Below are positions 1 through 8,462 of a DNA stretch of 64,000 bases, one piece after another (within the stretch, counting starts at the first letter, position 1; each line of letters begins with the position of its first letter). The stretch is from positions 1-64,000 of the forward strand of contig NC_016587.1 in the NCBI RefSeq assembly GCF_000283655.1, in the 5' to 3' direction. The notes beneath the pieces were generated by a model. The model was not told the DNA's origin. It saw only the letters and a list, made by a program, of their open reading frames with translations, and made no database searches. Made by a program: the position numbers and the translations under genes. The DNA comes from Azospirillum lipoferum 4B. Its GTDB lineage: Bacteria; Pseudomonadota; Alphaproteobacteria; Azospirillales; Azospirillaceae.

Positions 1-69
1 AGAGGGAACTCCGCCACCCTCGTACTTAACCCCCTCTCCCGCATAGCGGGGGAGGGTTGGGGAGGGGGC
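1..69. repeat. GC-rich intergenic inverted repeat, family A (truncated by window start)
   Basis: This segment shares most of its bases with 26836-26900: an agagggaactccgcc-type stretch, then ccccctctcccgc, a short variable loop, and gcgggggagggttggggaggg. The core is an imperfect inverted repeat of C-rich and G-rich arms. It sits beyond the 3' end of the first gene. Related copies occur at 26799-26900 and 30880-31006, always between genes. Function is unknown; such elements can act as weak terminators or mRNA stabilisers. Confidence 0.7.
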
Positions 70-91
70 GCGGCGTCAGCCGCATCCATCT

Positions 92-457
92 TCACCCCTT
101 CTTCACCGCCGCCTTCTCCCGATCCACCACCTCCAGAATCCGCTGCAACGCCTCCGTGCTCAGCGGCGACTCCATCGTCAGCCCATCGCCGAACTTGCGC
201 AGCGCGCCGATGGCGCGGCGCCGCGCGATGAACTCGTCGTCGCCCGGCTCGAAGGGCTCGACCACCGGACCCTTGTAATAACCGCCGCGGAAGCCCCACT
301 GGCGGCGCCCGTCGGCGCGCCATTCGCTGCCGTCGGACAGCACCATGCAGCGCCCGCCTTCGGTATAGCGCTCCACCGTTGCGGTGGATTGCGGAATGGA
401 CTGGCCGCTGCAGATCGTCACGCGGTCGCCGACGCGGAAGCTGGCGGCAGTGAACAT
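92..457 (-). CDS. hypothetical protein, 121 aa
   Basis: I do not recognise this family. The product is small and soluble, with no signal peptide or membrane segment. The N-terminal half (about residues 5-65) looks like a small beta-rich fold with alternating hydrophobic residues, ending in WRADGRRQWGFRGGYY. The C-terminal half is helical and charged and ends in KAAVKKG. The start is supported by a GGGGAG Shine-Dalgarno site about seven bases upstream. Codon use is normal for the host. It is the last gene before a family A repeat. The reading frame is well supported, the function is not. Confidence 0.6.
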   Translation of the reverse strand: MFTAASFRVGDRVTICSGQSIPQSTATVERYTEGGRCMVLSDGSEWRADGRRQWGFRGGYYKGPVVEPFEPGDDEFIARRRAIGALRKFGDGLTMESPLSTEALQRILEVVDREKAAVKKG

Positions 458-556
458 GCTGTCTCCCCAATTGGCGCCGGCCCTCTCAACCGGACCCGAG
501 CGCCGCAGAAATTCCGAAGACGCTGTTTTCCACCAGTTGCCCCGGCAAATCCAGCC

Positions 557-1528
557 CTACAGCGCGAAACTCGCCACCACCGGCGCGTGATAGCTGACGG
601 GGGAGGGCTCGTCGGCATGATCGACCTCGTCCGTCAGCTCCTCGTTGTGGATGGCGACCTCCCGCAGCCGTTCGGTCAGGCGCGGCGAGGCCATCAGATG
701 GTCGAGAAGCACCGGCGTGCCGGCGTGCAGGACGGTGTAGCGCCGCTCGTCCGGGATCGCCTGCTCCAGCGGCTCCAGCACGCGGTTCGCCAGCTCCGGG
801 TTGCCGGTGAAGTCGGGGCCGGCGCGGATGATGCGGACGGCGGTCTGCTCCAGGTCGGCGTTGCAGTCGCCGGCCACCACGATCAGCGCATCGGGATCGG
901 CGTCGAACAGCCGGTCGACCGCCAGACGCGTCTCCAGCGCCTGCCCCGTCCGCTTGATCGAGGCGAGATAGAAGCCCTCCGCCCAGCCGGCCGCCGTCTT
1001 CCAGCTCTGGGCGCCGGTCTTCTGCCCCGGCACCGGGGCGGCGATGGGGGCGCGCAGATGCAGGTCGAAGACATGCAGGATGCGGCCGTCCGGCATCTCC
1101 ACCTCGGCATGCAGCACCGGCCGGTCCCAGCCGACTTCGGTCTCCCTGTCCGAGGCCGGGTCGGCGGTGGCGAGGCGCACGCGGGCCGGCGGAACCAGAT
1201 GGTGGCGCAGCAGCCGCGCCGCCCTGATCGGCCAGCGGCTGACGATCACCGGGTTGTGGCGGTCGGCCGGCGACGGGGCATCGCCCGCGGTAATATGATA
1301 ATCCGCATAGCGCGTGCCCGCCAGAAGGCGGGTGAGCGCGCGCAAGCTCCGCGGCTCGCTCTTCACCGGGTGCTGGGCATCGACCTCCTGCAGGCAGAGG
1401 ATGTCGGCCTCCAGCCGCTCCAGCTGCGGGCGCAGGGTGGCGATCCGCGCCTCGAAGGGCGGCTCGTCGGCATCGTCGTCCAGGTTTTCCAGGTTGAAGG
1501 TGGCGATCCGGAACAGCGTGTCGACCAT
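557..1528 (-). CDS. endonuclease/exonuclease/phosphatase family protein
   Basis: This 323-residue protein has the EEP (DNase I-like, Mg-dependent phosphodiesterase) fold. Visible motifs in order are the N-terminal ATFNLENL strand, LCLQEVD with the metal-binding Glu (about residue 48), a central GDCNADL with the Asp-Asn pair, and the C-terminal LDHLMAS and SYHAPVVA segments carrying the His residues. There is no signal peptide, so it is probably cytoplasmic. The substrate may be nucleic acid, a phosphoinositide-like ester or another phosphodiester and cannot be told from sequence. A GGAG sequence lies upstream of the ATG. Neighbours do not indicate a pathway. Confidence 0.8.
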   Translation of the reverse strand: MVDTLFRIATFNLENLDDDADEPPFEARIATLRPQLERLEADILCLQEVDAQHPVKSEPRSLRALTRLLAGTRYADYHITAGDAPSPADRHNPVIVSRWPIRAARLLRHHLVPPARVRLATADPASDRETEVGWDRPVLHAEVEMPDGRILHVFDLHLRAPIAAPVPGQKTGAQSWKTAAGWAEGFYLASIKRTGQALETRLAVDRLFDADPDALIVVAGDCNADLEQTAVRIIRAGPDFTGNPELANRVLEPLEQAIPDERRYTVLHAGTPVLLDHLMASPRLTERLREVAIHNEELTDEVDHADEPSPVSYHAPVVASFAL

Positions 1529-1625
1529 GGCGGGCTCCGCGGAGGAACGGCGGGTGTCGGCGGCGCGCCCATGGATGAGGCCCGCGGATGAGGGCCGTGA
1601 ATTGGGGCGCCGCCGGTCGAGCCTA

Positions 1626-2276
1626 TCAGAACAGCTCGACGTCGCCTTCGATCCGCGTCCGGCCCAGATGTTCCATATAGGACGACTCGTTGCGGGCGAT
1701 GTCGTGCAGGGTGTCGTCGCCGATCAGCCGGCGCTGGCTGCGCCCGCTGGTGGGGAAGAAGCGCACGGCGCGGGGGCTGGCGCCGCCGACGTCCCAGCTG
1801 ACGGTGGGGATGCCTTCCGTCGCCAGATACTCCATCACGAACTCGACGTTGCGCTGGCCGATGTTGGCGGTGCGCAGCGTGGTCAGGTTCACGTTGGCGC
1901 CGCCGAACAGCTTGGCGCGCAGCCGGTCGCGCCGGCCGGTGACGGCAAGCAGACGGTTGATCAGTTGCTCCATCGCCGTGGCGCCGTAGCGGGACGACAG
2001 CGACAGCGTGTCCGTGCCGGCATCGGGCAGCAGGAAATGGTTCATCCCGCCGATCTCCGCCACCGGGTCGTACAGGCAGGCGGCGACGCAGGAACCCAGC
2101 GTGGTGGTGATGACGACGTTCGGGTCGTCGGTGACGACGCAGCCGCCGACGACGATGTTGACGATCTCCGCCCCCAGCCGCCGGTCATGGTAGCGGTTGG
2201 CGGCGACGTCCTGCCGTTCCAGCCTGCGGCGCAGGACGCTGCGCGCGGTCGAGGTGCGGGGACTGTCTGTCATCAT
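1626..2276 (-). CDS. cheD: chemoreceptor glutamine deamidase CheD
   Basis: CheD deamidates specific glutamines in chemoreceptor methylation helices and in many bacteria interacts with CheC. The 216-residue protein shows the CheD core: GGCVVTDDP, then TTTLGSCVAACLYD with the catalytic Cys (about residue 63), then GGMNHFLLP with the catalytic His (about residue 80), and KLFGGANV further on. I chose the MMTDSP start; the open frame extends 19 codons upstream without family similarity, and GAGGG precedes the chosen ATG pair. No other che gene adjoins it, so it acts in trans on receptors such as the MCPs in this window. The C-terminal tail is longer than in minimal CheD proteins. Confidence 0.9.
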   Translation of the reverse strand: MMTDSPRTSTARSVLRRRLERQDVAANRYHDRRLGAEIVNIVVGGCVVTDDPNVVITTTLGSCVAACLYDPVAEIGGMNHFLLPDAGTDTLSLSSRYGATAMEQLINRLLAVTGRRDRLRAKLFGGANVNLTTLRTANIGQRNVEFVMEYLATEGIPTVSWDVGGASPRAVRFFPTSGRSQRRLIGDDTLHDIARNESSYMEHLGRTRIEGDVELF

Positions 2277-2426
2277 CTGGCGGGGGACCCTCGCTGCTGA
2301 ATGCGGACGGATATGGAGCGTGGAGACCCTCAATCAATCGAAGCGGCGATCGTTCGGGTTGCAGCCAATCAATTTTGATTTGCATTTTACCATATGCTTC
2401 ATACTCCGTCCTATGACCTATGTCAG

Positions 2427-3869
2427 TCAATAGGTTAAAACCCACCGCTCCAATATCCCGCTCTGCAACGCACGGGCGTCCGCGGCCCAGACGCGTGCAT
2501 CGGATGGGATGGCGGTCACCCGGCGATCCAGCGCCGCGTCCATCGCCGCCCGGCGCCCGGCATCGGCGATGAACAGGACGAAGCCCAGCCGCCGGCCGCT
2601 GGCCGCCGTCAGCAGCCCGGCCAACCCCTTGACATAGGCCAGGGTCCCGGACTTGGCCCGGACGCCGGGGGGCAGCGCCTTTCCCTCCTCCTCCCCCGGC
2701 AGCAGGTCCCACAGCGCCGGCCCGCCGGCCCGCAGCAGCGCCGCCATCTGCCGCGGCGTGGCGCGCGACCCGGTGCCCAGCCCCGAATGGTTGGCCAGCC
2801 GCAACCCGCTCCACCCCTCCCCGTCCAGCGGCTGCCGCGCCAACAGGCCCTGCAGCAGCGCCGCGGAACGCCCGAGCGTCGCGACGGCCGGATCCAGCCG
2901 CCGCGCGGCGGCCAGCCCGATGGTCTCGGCCGACAGGTTGTTGGAATGGCGCAGAAGCCCGCGGACCAGCTCCGCCAGCGGCAAGCTGTCCAGGGTCGCA
3001 AACGGCATCGCAGCGGCCGGCGCCCGTCCCGGCAGGGGCGGCGGCAGGGCGATGCCGGCCTCGGCGGCCAACCGGCGGAACAGCGTGGCGGCGGCCAGTC
3101 CCGGCCGGGCCACCGGCACCCAGGCCGCCCCGGTCGCCCCGGTCGCCCCCGCTGCCGGCGCCGTCATGCGCCAACGATCCGCCCCATCCGGCAGCAGCGG
3201 AAAGCGGCCGCCCGCCGCCATCGGCAGGACGGTGACGCTGTCCAGCGGCAGCCGCCCGGCATCGGCGACGGTCAGCGCCTCCGGCCCGCCCCGGCCCCAA
3301 CTCAGCAGCGCGCGGTTGTAGTTCAGCGACAGCGCCCCGACGCCCGTGTTGTAGGGAGCGGCCCAGGGCTGGCCCGAATCGATCTCCGCCAGTTCGGGCA
3401 GCAGCGAGGCATCGAAGAGGAAGCGCCCCTCCACCCGGCGAAGTCCGGCGGCACGCGCCCGGTCGAGCAGCTGCAGCAGCCCCTCCGTCGCGAGCGCCGG
3501 GTCGCCGCCGCCCTGCAGGATCAGGTCGCCGCGCAGCACCCCGTCGGCTGACAGCCTGCCGGCAGACAGCTGGCCGCCGGATAGCCCACCGCCCAACAGC
3601 CGGGTTGCGAATCGGTGGTCCGGTCCCAGCAGGGCCAGCGCCGCCGAGGCGGTCGGCAGTTTCGCCACCGATGCCGGGATGAAGGGGGTGTCGGCCGCCC
3701 GCGCCTCCACCGCCCGGCCGCTGTCGGGATCGAACAGGATATAGCCGACCGCGGTGCCTTCCGGCCCCTCCCCTTCTAGATTTCCGGTTGCAGAATATGA
3801 AGGCCGCGCCACTGCGGGCAGAGCGAGGATACCGAGCAGGCCGAGGAACGGACGGCGGCCGAGCGGCAT
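2427..3869 (-). CDS. dacB: D-alanyl-D-alanine carboxypeptidase/endopeptidase, PBP4 (S13) family
   Basis: This periplasmic penicillin-binding protein trims peptidoglycan pentapeptides or cross-links. The 480-residue product begins with a Tat-like signal (GRRPFLGLLGILALP). The three active-site motifs follow: SVAK with Ser67 and Lys70, SNN in the RHSNNLSAETIG segment, and KSG in the AKSGTLAYVKG segment. A long insert between the first two motifs is typical of S13 peptidases. I chose the ATG at 3869; a GTG at 3908 would add 13 residues and is possible. It is divergent from the FHA-domain gene across about 160 bases. The frame runs open well upstream, but that extension lacks family similarity. 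Confidence 0.88.
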   Translation of the reverse strand: MPLGRRPFLGLLGILALPAVARPSYSATGNLEGEGPEGTAVGYILFDPDSGRAVEARAADTPFIPASVAKLPTASAALALLGPDHRFATRLLGGGLSGGQLSAGRLSADGVLRGDLILQGGGDPALATEGLLQLLDRARAAGLRRVEGRFLFDASLLPELAEIDSGQPWAAPYNTGVGALSLNYNRALLSWGRGGPEALTVADAGRLPLDSVTVLPMAAGGRFPLLPDGADRWRMTAPAAGATGATGAAWVPVARPGLAAATLFRRLAAEAGIALPPPLPGRAPAAAMPFATLDSLPLAELVRGLLRHSNNLSAETIGLAAARRLDPAVATLGRSAALLQGLLARQPLDGEGWSGLRLANHSGLGTGSRATPRQMAALLRAGGPALWDLLPGEEEGKALPPGVRAKSGTLAYVKGLAGLLTAASGRRLGFVLFIADAGRRAAMDAALDRRVTAIPSDARVWAADARALQSGILERWVLTY

Positions 3870-4032
3870 CGCGGGCAGGCGGCGCCTCAAATCGGGAAGG
3901 ACGGTCACGGGTCGGGTCTTTCCGCTTCTGATACAGGCTTTCATAAAGTATTTTAGGGAAAAATCGCTGGAAATCGCGAACAGGGACGTAGCCGGGCAGC
4001 AGTCCGACAGGGGCAGGCCAAAGGGGGGCGGT

Positions 4033-5904
4033 ATGGCAATGTCCAAGCGGCGCGAGGCGCGCTTCGAGGTGGTGGTCGAACAGGGCGGCAAACCGAACAT
4101 CGACGGCGTCTTCGATGACGAGAAGTCGGCGACGGAACGCGCCAACTTCCTGCTGCGCCTTGCCAAGTTCCCGGTGGTGCGGGTGGTGAAGGTCACCGGC
4201 ACCGGTCGGGAAGAGACGATCTTCCAGAAATCCTCCTCCGGCGGAACCAAGCTGACCACCATCTCGCCGATCGAGGAGGCCAGCCTCTGCACAAGCGTGC
4301 AGCAGGTCTTCTCCTTCGACAGCCGGATGACCCTGCTGCGGCTGCTGCGCGGTTATTGGGACGACCAGGGCGTCATTCCGGCGGAGCAGCTTCATCGCTA
4401 CTATCCGTTGCGCTATTTCGAGCGGGAGGCGCTGCTGTTCAACCCGGCGCTCAGCCGGCTCGCCGCCATCCAGGCGCCGATGCTCGGGCTGAAGCCGCAT
4501 GAACGCTACGACCAGATCGCCCGCCTGTTCGCCGGGCTGAAGGAACTCGCCCAGGCGTCCGACACGCTGGCGCCCTTCGATCAGGCGCTGATGCGCGGCG
4601 GCATATCCGGGCTGCTGCTCGCCGCCGTCGACCGCCCGGTGGAGGAGCGCGACCGCATCGTCACCCACGCCTTCGGCACGCTGCTGGAACCGCACCGCGA
4701 ATGGGGGGCCAAGCTGTCCGCGGTGCTGCGCCTGCACCAGGAGGGCGACGGCGAGAACAGCCGGCTGGTCGACGAGTTCACGGCGGAGATCGTCGACGGG
4801 CGGGAGCCGATCCGCGCGCTGATCGGCTACGCGCCCGACCTGGGATCGGCCATCCTGGCGCTGCTGGCCACCCTGCGCGGCGACCTGGACGACCGCCTGC
4901 CCCATACCGAACCGCTGCTGGCGCTGTCGAATGTGCTCGGGTCCGAGGGACCGACGACCGGCTTTCCCCGCACGCGGGAGGCGCTGCTCAACCGCATCCG
5001 CGGCGGGCTGGACGGGCTGACGCCGCTGACCCGCACCGGAGCGGCCAGCGACGCCCGCGCCTTCGGCGCCATCGTCGACGGGATGATCGCCTTCGACGGC
5101 TTCATGGGCGGTCCGGCCATGGCGGAATCGCTGACCCGCCGCGGCAAGACGGTGTGGGCGACCGGCGGCAGCGACCTGCCTTTCGAGGAAACGATGACAA
5201 GGCTGACCGGGCGCTTCGGCACGGCGGCCGGGCGGCTGGGCTATCTGCTGGATCTCGGCACCAGCGCCTATGGCCACCGCAAGATCAGCACCGTCATCCA
5301 GCGTGTCGCCGACGAGTTCAACCGGATTAAATCGGCCGCCGAGCTCGCCGCCCCCGGCGCCTCCCTCCAGGAGGTGCGCGAAGGTCTGGGCCGCCGGCTG
5401 CGGGCCGCCGGCATTCCCCGCGCCCTGGCCGACGGGCTGATCGCAAAGATCGCAGCCATCCCCGACGACCAGAGGATATCGGTGACCGGCAGCGGCGTCG
5501 TGACGGGGATGCGCTTCGCGTCTTCGACGGCGGAGGTGATGACGGTCGACATGCAGGCGCCGGCGGCGGCGGCGCTGCGCCTGACGCTGAGCTTCCAGGG
5601 CCGCACGGTCGCCCTGCCCGATTTCGGCGGCGACGTCGTCATCGGCCGCGCCGCCGAATGCGGCATCGTGCTGGACCATGCCTCCGCCTCGCGCCGCCAT
5701 GCGGTGGTGCGGCTGCGCGACGGCGCCTTCACGCTGGAGGATCTCAGCCGCAACGGCACCCGGCTGGTGCGGCAGACCGGCGAACAGCGCCTGCTGAAGA
5801 TGGGCGACGTGGTGCCACTGTCCGGCCGGGGGGAGATCGTAATCGGCTCCCTCGACCTCGGCGAACATCCGGCACGGATCGCCTGGGACGTGTCGGGACG
5901 CTAA
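4033..5904 (+). CDS. FHA domain-containing protein, 623 aa
   Basis: The C-terminal part (about residues 535-615) is a forkhead-associated domain that binds phosphothreonine peptides: GRAAECGIVLDHASASRRHAVV followed by LEDLSRNGTRL, with the conserved Arg, Ser, His and Asn-Gly. The N-terminal 70 residues form a small charged domain, and the long helical middle (about residues 80-500) resembles nothing I can name. No signal peptide or membrane segment is visible. The ATG has a strong AAGGGGGG ribosome site. FHA proteins often work with Ser/Thr kinases or type VI secretion, but neither is encoded nearby. The divergent neighbour is a PBP4 peptidase, so a role linked to the cell envelope is possible but unproven. 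Confidence 0.75.
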   Translation: MAMSKRREARFEVVVEQGGKPNIDGVFDDEKSATERANFLLRLAKFPVVRVVKVTGTGREETIFQKSSSGGTKLTTISPIEEASLCTSVQQVFSFDSRMTLLRLLRGYWDDQGVIPAEQLHRYYPLRYFEREALLFNPALSRLAAIQAPMLGLKPHERYDQIARLFAGLKELAQASDTLAPFDQALMRGGISGLLLAAVDRPVEERDRIVTHAFGTLLEPHREWGAKLSAVLRLHQEGDGENSRLVDEFTAEIVDGREPIRALIGYAPDLGSAILALLATLRGDLDDRLPHTEPLLALSNVLGSEGPTTGFPRTREALLNRIRGGLDGLTPLTRTGAASDARAFGAIVDGMIAFDGFMGGPAMAESLTRRGKTVWATGGSDLPFEETMTRLTGRFGTAAGRLGYLLDLGTSAYGHRKISTVIQRVADEFNRIKSAAELAAPGASLQEVREGLGRRLRAAGIPRALADGLIAKIAAIPDDQRISVTGSGVVTGMRFASSTAEVMTVDMQAPAAAALRLTLSFQGRTVALPDFGGDVVIGRAAECGIVLDHASASRRHAVVRLRDGAFTLEDLSRNGTRLVRQTGEQRLLKMGDVVPLSGRGEIVIGSLDLGEHPARIAWDVSGR

Positions 5905-6018
5905 GCAGGTTTCTCCAGATCGGGCCACAGGCCCGGCCTGGAGAAACCTGCGGACTCTATGGTTTTGCAGGTTTTCCGAGCCCGCCCATTCGTGGGCGGA
6001 GTTCGGAAAACCTGCTTA
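5902..6018. repeat. paired-hairpin (BIME-like) element with terminal inverted repeats
   Basis: The element is bounded by TAAGCAGGTTT at 5902-5912 and its exact reverse complement at 6008-6018; the left end includes the stop codon of the FHA gene. Inside are two stem-loops. The first (5905-5951) pairs GCAGGTTTCTCCAG with CTGGAGAAACCTGC and has an inner cgggcc/ggcccg stem. The second (5967-6015) begins GCAGGTTTTCCGA and ends with the matching GGAAAACCTGC, closing on a TTCG loop. It lies between convergent genes, so a bidirectional terminator role is plausible. The double-hairpin layout resembles REP/BIME elements. Confidence 0.7.
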
Positions 6019-6051
6019 GGGTCGGGGGGCCAGGGTCGGAACGTCGACCGC

Positions 6052-7296
6052 TCAGTCGCCGGCGCAGGCCTCGGCCAGCCGGGCGTCGGCGGCACGGCTG
6101 GCACGGTCGTCCAGCATCGCCACCGCCCACACCGCCAGACCGCCCAGCGCCAGCGCCGAACCGACCCAGGCGGTGGAGGTCCAGCCCCAGCCGGCGGCGA
6201 TCGCCATGCCGCCCAGCCAGGGGCCGAGTGCGTTGGCGGCGTTGAAGGCGCTGTGGTTCAGCGCGGCGGCCAGCGTCTGCGCGTCCTCCGCCACATCCAT
6301 CAGCCGGGCCTGCAAGGGCGTGCCCAGCCCGCCGCCGCAGCCGATCATGAACACCACGACCGACACCAGCCAGACATTGCCGGCGGCGAAGGGATAGAGC
6401 GCCAGCGAGCCGGCGCTCCACAGCAGGAGGAAGGCGACTGTCGGCATCAGGGCGCGGTCGGCCGCCCAGGCGCTGACCAGCGTGCCGACGGTCATGCCGG
6501 CGCCGAACACCGCCAGCACCACCGGCACCGCCGAGGGCGACACCTGCGTCACCTCCATCAGCGTCGAGGCGACATAGGTATAGACGGCGAACATGCCGCC
6601 GAAGCCGATGGCGCCGATGCCCAGCGTCAGCCAGACCTGCCGCCGCTTCAGCGCACCCAGCTCACGCAGCGGGCTGGCATTCGGATGCGGGCGGTCCTTG
6701 GGCGCGTAAATCCAGACCAGCAGCACGGTCAGCAGGGCCAGCAGCCCGACGACGCCAAAGCCCCAACGCCAGCCCAGCGCCTGGCCGATCCAGTTCGCCA
6801 TCGGCACACCGACGATGGTCGCCACCGTCAGCCCCAGCATGGTGCGCGCCACCGCCTGCGCCCGGCGCTGCGGCGGCACCAGCGACGCCGCGACCAGGGC
6901 GGCCACGCCGAAATAGGCGCCGTGCGGCAGGCCGCTCATGAATCGGAAGACCAGCATCCAGCCATAGGAGGGCGAAAAGGCGCTGGCCACATTGGCGGCG
7001 GCGAAGACCGCCATCAGCCCGATCAGCAGCGTCCGGCGCGACAGCCGTGCCGCCAGCACCGCGATCACCGGCGCGCCCACCACCACGCCCAGCGCATAGG
7101 CGCTGATGACGTGCCCGGCGGTCGGCTCGTCGATGCCGAGGCCGCGGGCGAAATAGGGCAGCAGGCTCATCGTCGCGAACTCGGTCGTTCCGATGGCGAA
7201 ACCGCCCATGGCGAGCGCCAGAAGCACCAGCCCGGGATGGGCCGAGGCCACCCGTGCCTCGGCACGCATGTCGCCGTGATGGCCGCCAGAAGCCAT
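6052..7296 (-). CDS. MFS transporter, DHA1 family (12 TM exporter)
   Basis: This 414-residue inner-membrane protein has about twelve hydrophobic segments starting near residue 22. The first reads ALAMGGFAIGTTEFATMSLLP, typical of the AraJ/YdhP/NepI group of drug, sugar or nucleoside exporters. The loop after TM2 has the ARLSRR motif, and the TM4-5 region has RFMSGLPHGAYFG. It presumably works as a proton antiporter; the substrate cannot be assigned. GGAG precedes the ATG. It is convergent with the FHA gene across the double-hairpin element and has no adjacent regulator gene. Confidence 0.85.
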   Translation of the reverse strand: MASGGHHGDMRAEARVASAHPGLVLLALAMGGFAIGTTEFATMSLLPYFARGLGIDEPTAGHVISAYALGVVVGAPVIAVLAARLSRRTLLIGLMAVFAAANVASAFSPSYGWMLVFRFMSGLPHGAYFGVAALVAASLVPPQRRAQAVARTMLGLTVATIVGVPMANWIGQALGWRWGFGVVGLLALLTVLLVWIYAPKDRPHPNASPLRELGALKRRQVWLTLGIGAIGFGGMFAVYTYVASTLMEVTQVSPSAVPVVLAVFGAGMTVGTLVSAWAADRALMPTVAFLLLWSAGSLALYPFAAGNVWLVSVVVFMIGCGGGLGTPLQARLMDVAEDAQTLAAALNHSAFNAANALGPWLGGMAIAAGWGWTSTAWVGSALALGGLAVWAVAMLDDRASRAADARLAEACAGD

Positions 7297-7479
7297 GGTC
7301 GTTTCTCCGCTGTCGCCGCTCGATGAAGGGATTCGGGAACCCGGCGGTCAGGGGACGGAAAACGACCGGGACAAGGTCAGGATATTTGCCTCACCCATGC
7401 TGAGGCAATCCGCCGCAGGCCGCCAATTCCGCAGATGCGAGATGAGCGGCGGGCATGGCTCGGGCGGGTGGGGGACAAT

Positions 7480-7610
7480 CCCCTCTCCCCCCGGGGAGAG
7501 GGTTAGGGTGAGGGGGATGCGTGGCGAGGAGTCCCGCAAAGGCACGCGGTGCATCCCTCTCACCCTCCCCACTTCGTGGGTCTCCTCCCTCTCCCGGGGC
7601 GGGAAAGGGC
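7480..7610. repeat. GC-rich intergenic inverted repeat, family B, copy 1
   Basis: A left arm (ccctctccccccggggagaggg, 7481 onward, then ttagggtgaggg) faces a right arm (ctcaccctccccac, then tcctccctctcccgg) across about 50 bases, forming a long imperfect hairpin with smaller hairpins in each arm. The same arrangement recurs at 10878-11022, 14931-15081 and 18824-18973. Together with 7297-7479, where I see only the MFS upstream region, it fills the 320-base gap between the two minus-strand genes. Confidence 0.75.
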
Positions 7611-7618
7611 ATTCATGC

Positions 7619-8323
7619 CTAAAGCAGATCCTTGAACAGCGGCATCTCCGGCGCTTTCGTGGCCTTGCCCTGCTTGCGGGGGGCGGACTTCCGTTTCGGC
7701 TTGTCCTCGGCCTTGGCGGGCTGCTCCACCGGCAGTTCCGGTGCGGCCATCGGCATGGGGAGTTCCGCCGCCGGTTCCGGCGCCTCCTGCGGCGGAGCGG
7801 GCTCAGGCTCCGGTGCGGCGGCAGCCTCCGGCACCACCTCCGGCTCCACTTCCGCCACCTCCTCCGCCACCGGTTCCGCAGGCGGTGCGGCCACCGGCGC
7901 CACTTCAGGCGCGGCTTCCGGCACGGCCTCCGCCTCCGGCTGCGCTGCTTTCTTCTTGCGCGGCGGCCGGCGCGGCGCGACGCCGACGCCGTCCTTCGCG
8001 CGTTGCTTGCCCATGTCGCGGGCTTGGGCTTCCGGTGCGGCGGCATCCTCGGTCAGCCATTTGCGGCGCTTGATGACCTCGTTCACCCGACCCTGGTTGA
8101 CGCCCAGCTGGAAGGCGATCTCCTGCTGGGTCATGTTGGTGGTTTCGTGCAGATGCAGGATCTCGGCGGCCAGTTCCGGCGTCATCTTGCGTCCGGTCAG
8201 GCGCCGGGCCGGGCGGATGGAGCGTTGGCTGCGGTCGCGCGCCCTCAGGGATTCCAGGATCTCCAGCGCCGCCGTGTTGCCCGCCGCCTTCAGCGCGTCC
8301 TCGAATTCCTTCAGCGTCGCCAT
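7619..8323 (-). CDS. HTH-containing protein with long Ala/Pro/Glu-rich tail
   Basis: This 234-residue protein has an N-terminal helical segment (ATLKEFEDALKAAG), then a helix-turn-helix-like region at about residues 45-80 (LAAEILHLHETTNMTQQEIAFQLGV followed by NQGRVNEVIKRRKW). The rest is low complexity: PRKKK patches, then a long run rich in Ala, Pro, Glu and Val, a basic stretch (KPKRKSAPRKQGK) and the terminal MPLFKDLL. It probably binds DNA; the family is not one I can name. I chose this start because GGGAGGGAAG lies just upstream of the ATG, although the frame runs open further. The product is cytoplasmic, with no signal peptide. Confidence 0.7.
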   Translation of the reverse strand: MATLKEFEDALKAAGNTAALEILESLRARDRSQRSIRPARRLTGRKMTPELAAEILHLHETTNMTQQEIAFQLGVNQGRVNEVIKRRKWLTEDAAAPEAQARDMGKQRAKDGVGVAPRRPPRKKKAAQPEAEAVPEAAPEVAPVAAPPAEPVAEEVAEVEPEVVPEAAAAPEPEPAPPQEAPEPAAELPMPMAAPELPVEQPAKAEDKPKRKSAPRKQGKATKAPEMPLFKDLL

Positions 8324-8462
8324 GAACTTCCCTCCCCCTGTCACCGGCCCCTGTTGCCGGCCGGTTCCCGCTGCAACCGGCAGGATCACAGATAGTTCAT
8401 GTCTTGGCGATGGAAAAGCCGTGGCATGTCCGTGTCCTTGCACGCGGGCTCCCCGCCGGGGC

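Noticed and set aside
2185-5928. Very long open frames opposite real genes, such as the 1247-codon minus-strand frame
   Set aside because: They are antisense shadows caused by high GC in third codon positions: low-complexity Arg/Ala/Gly/Pro products without family motifs, overlapping clear genes.
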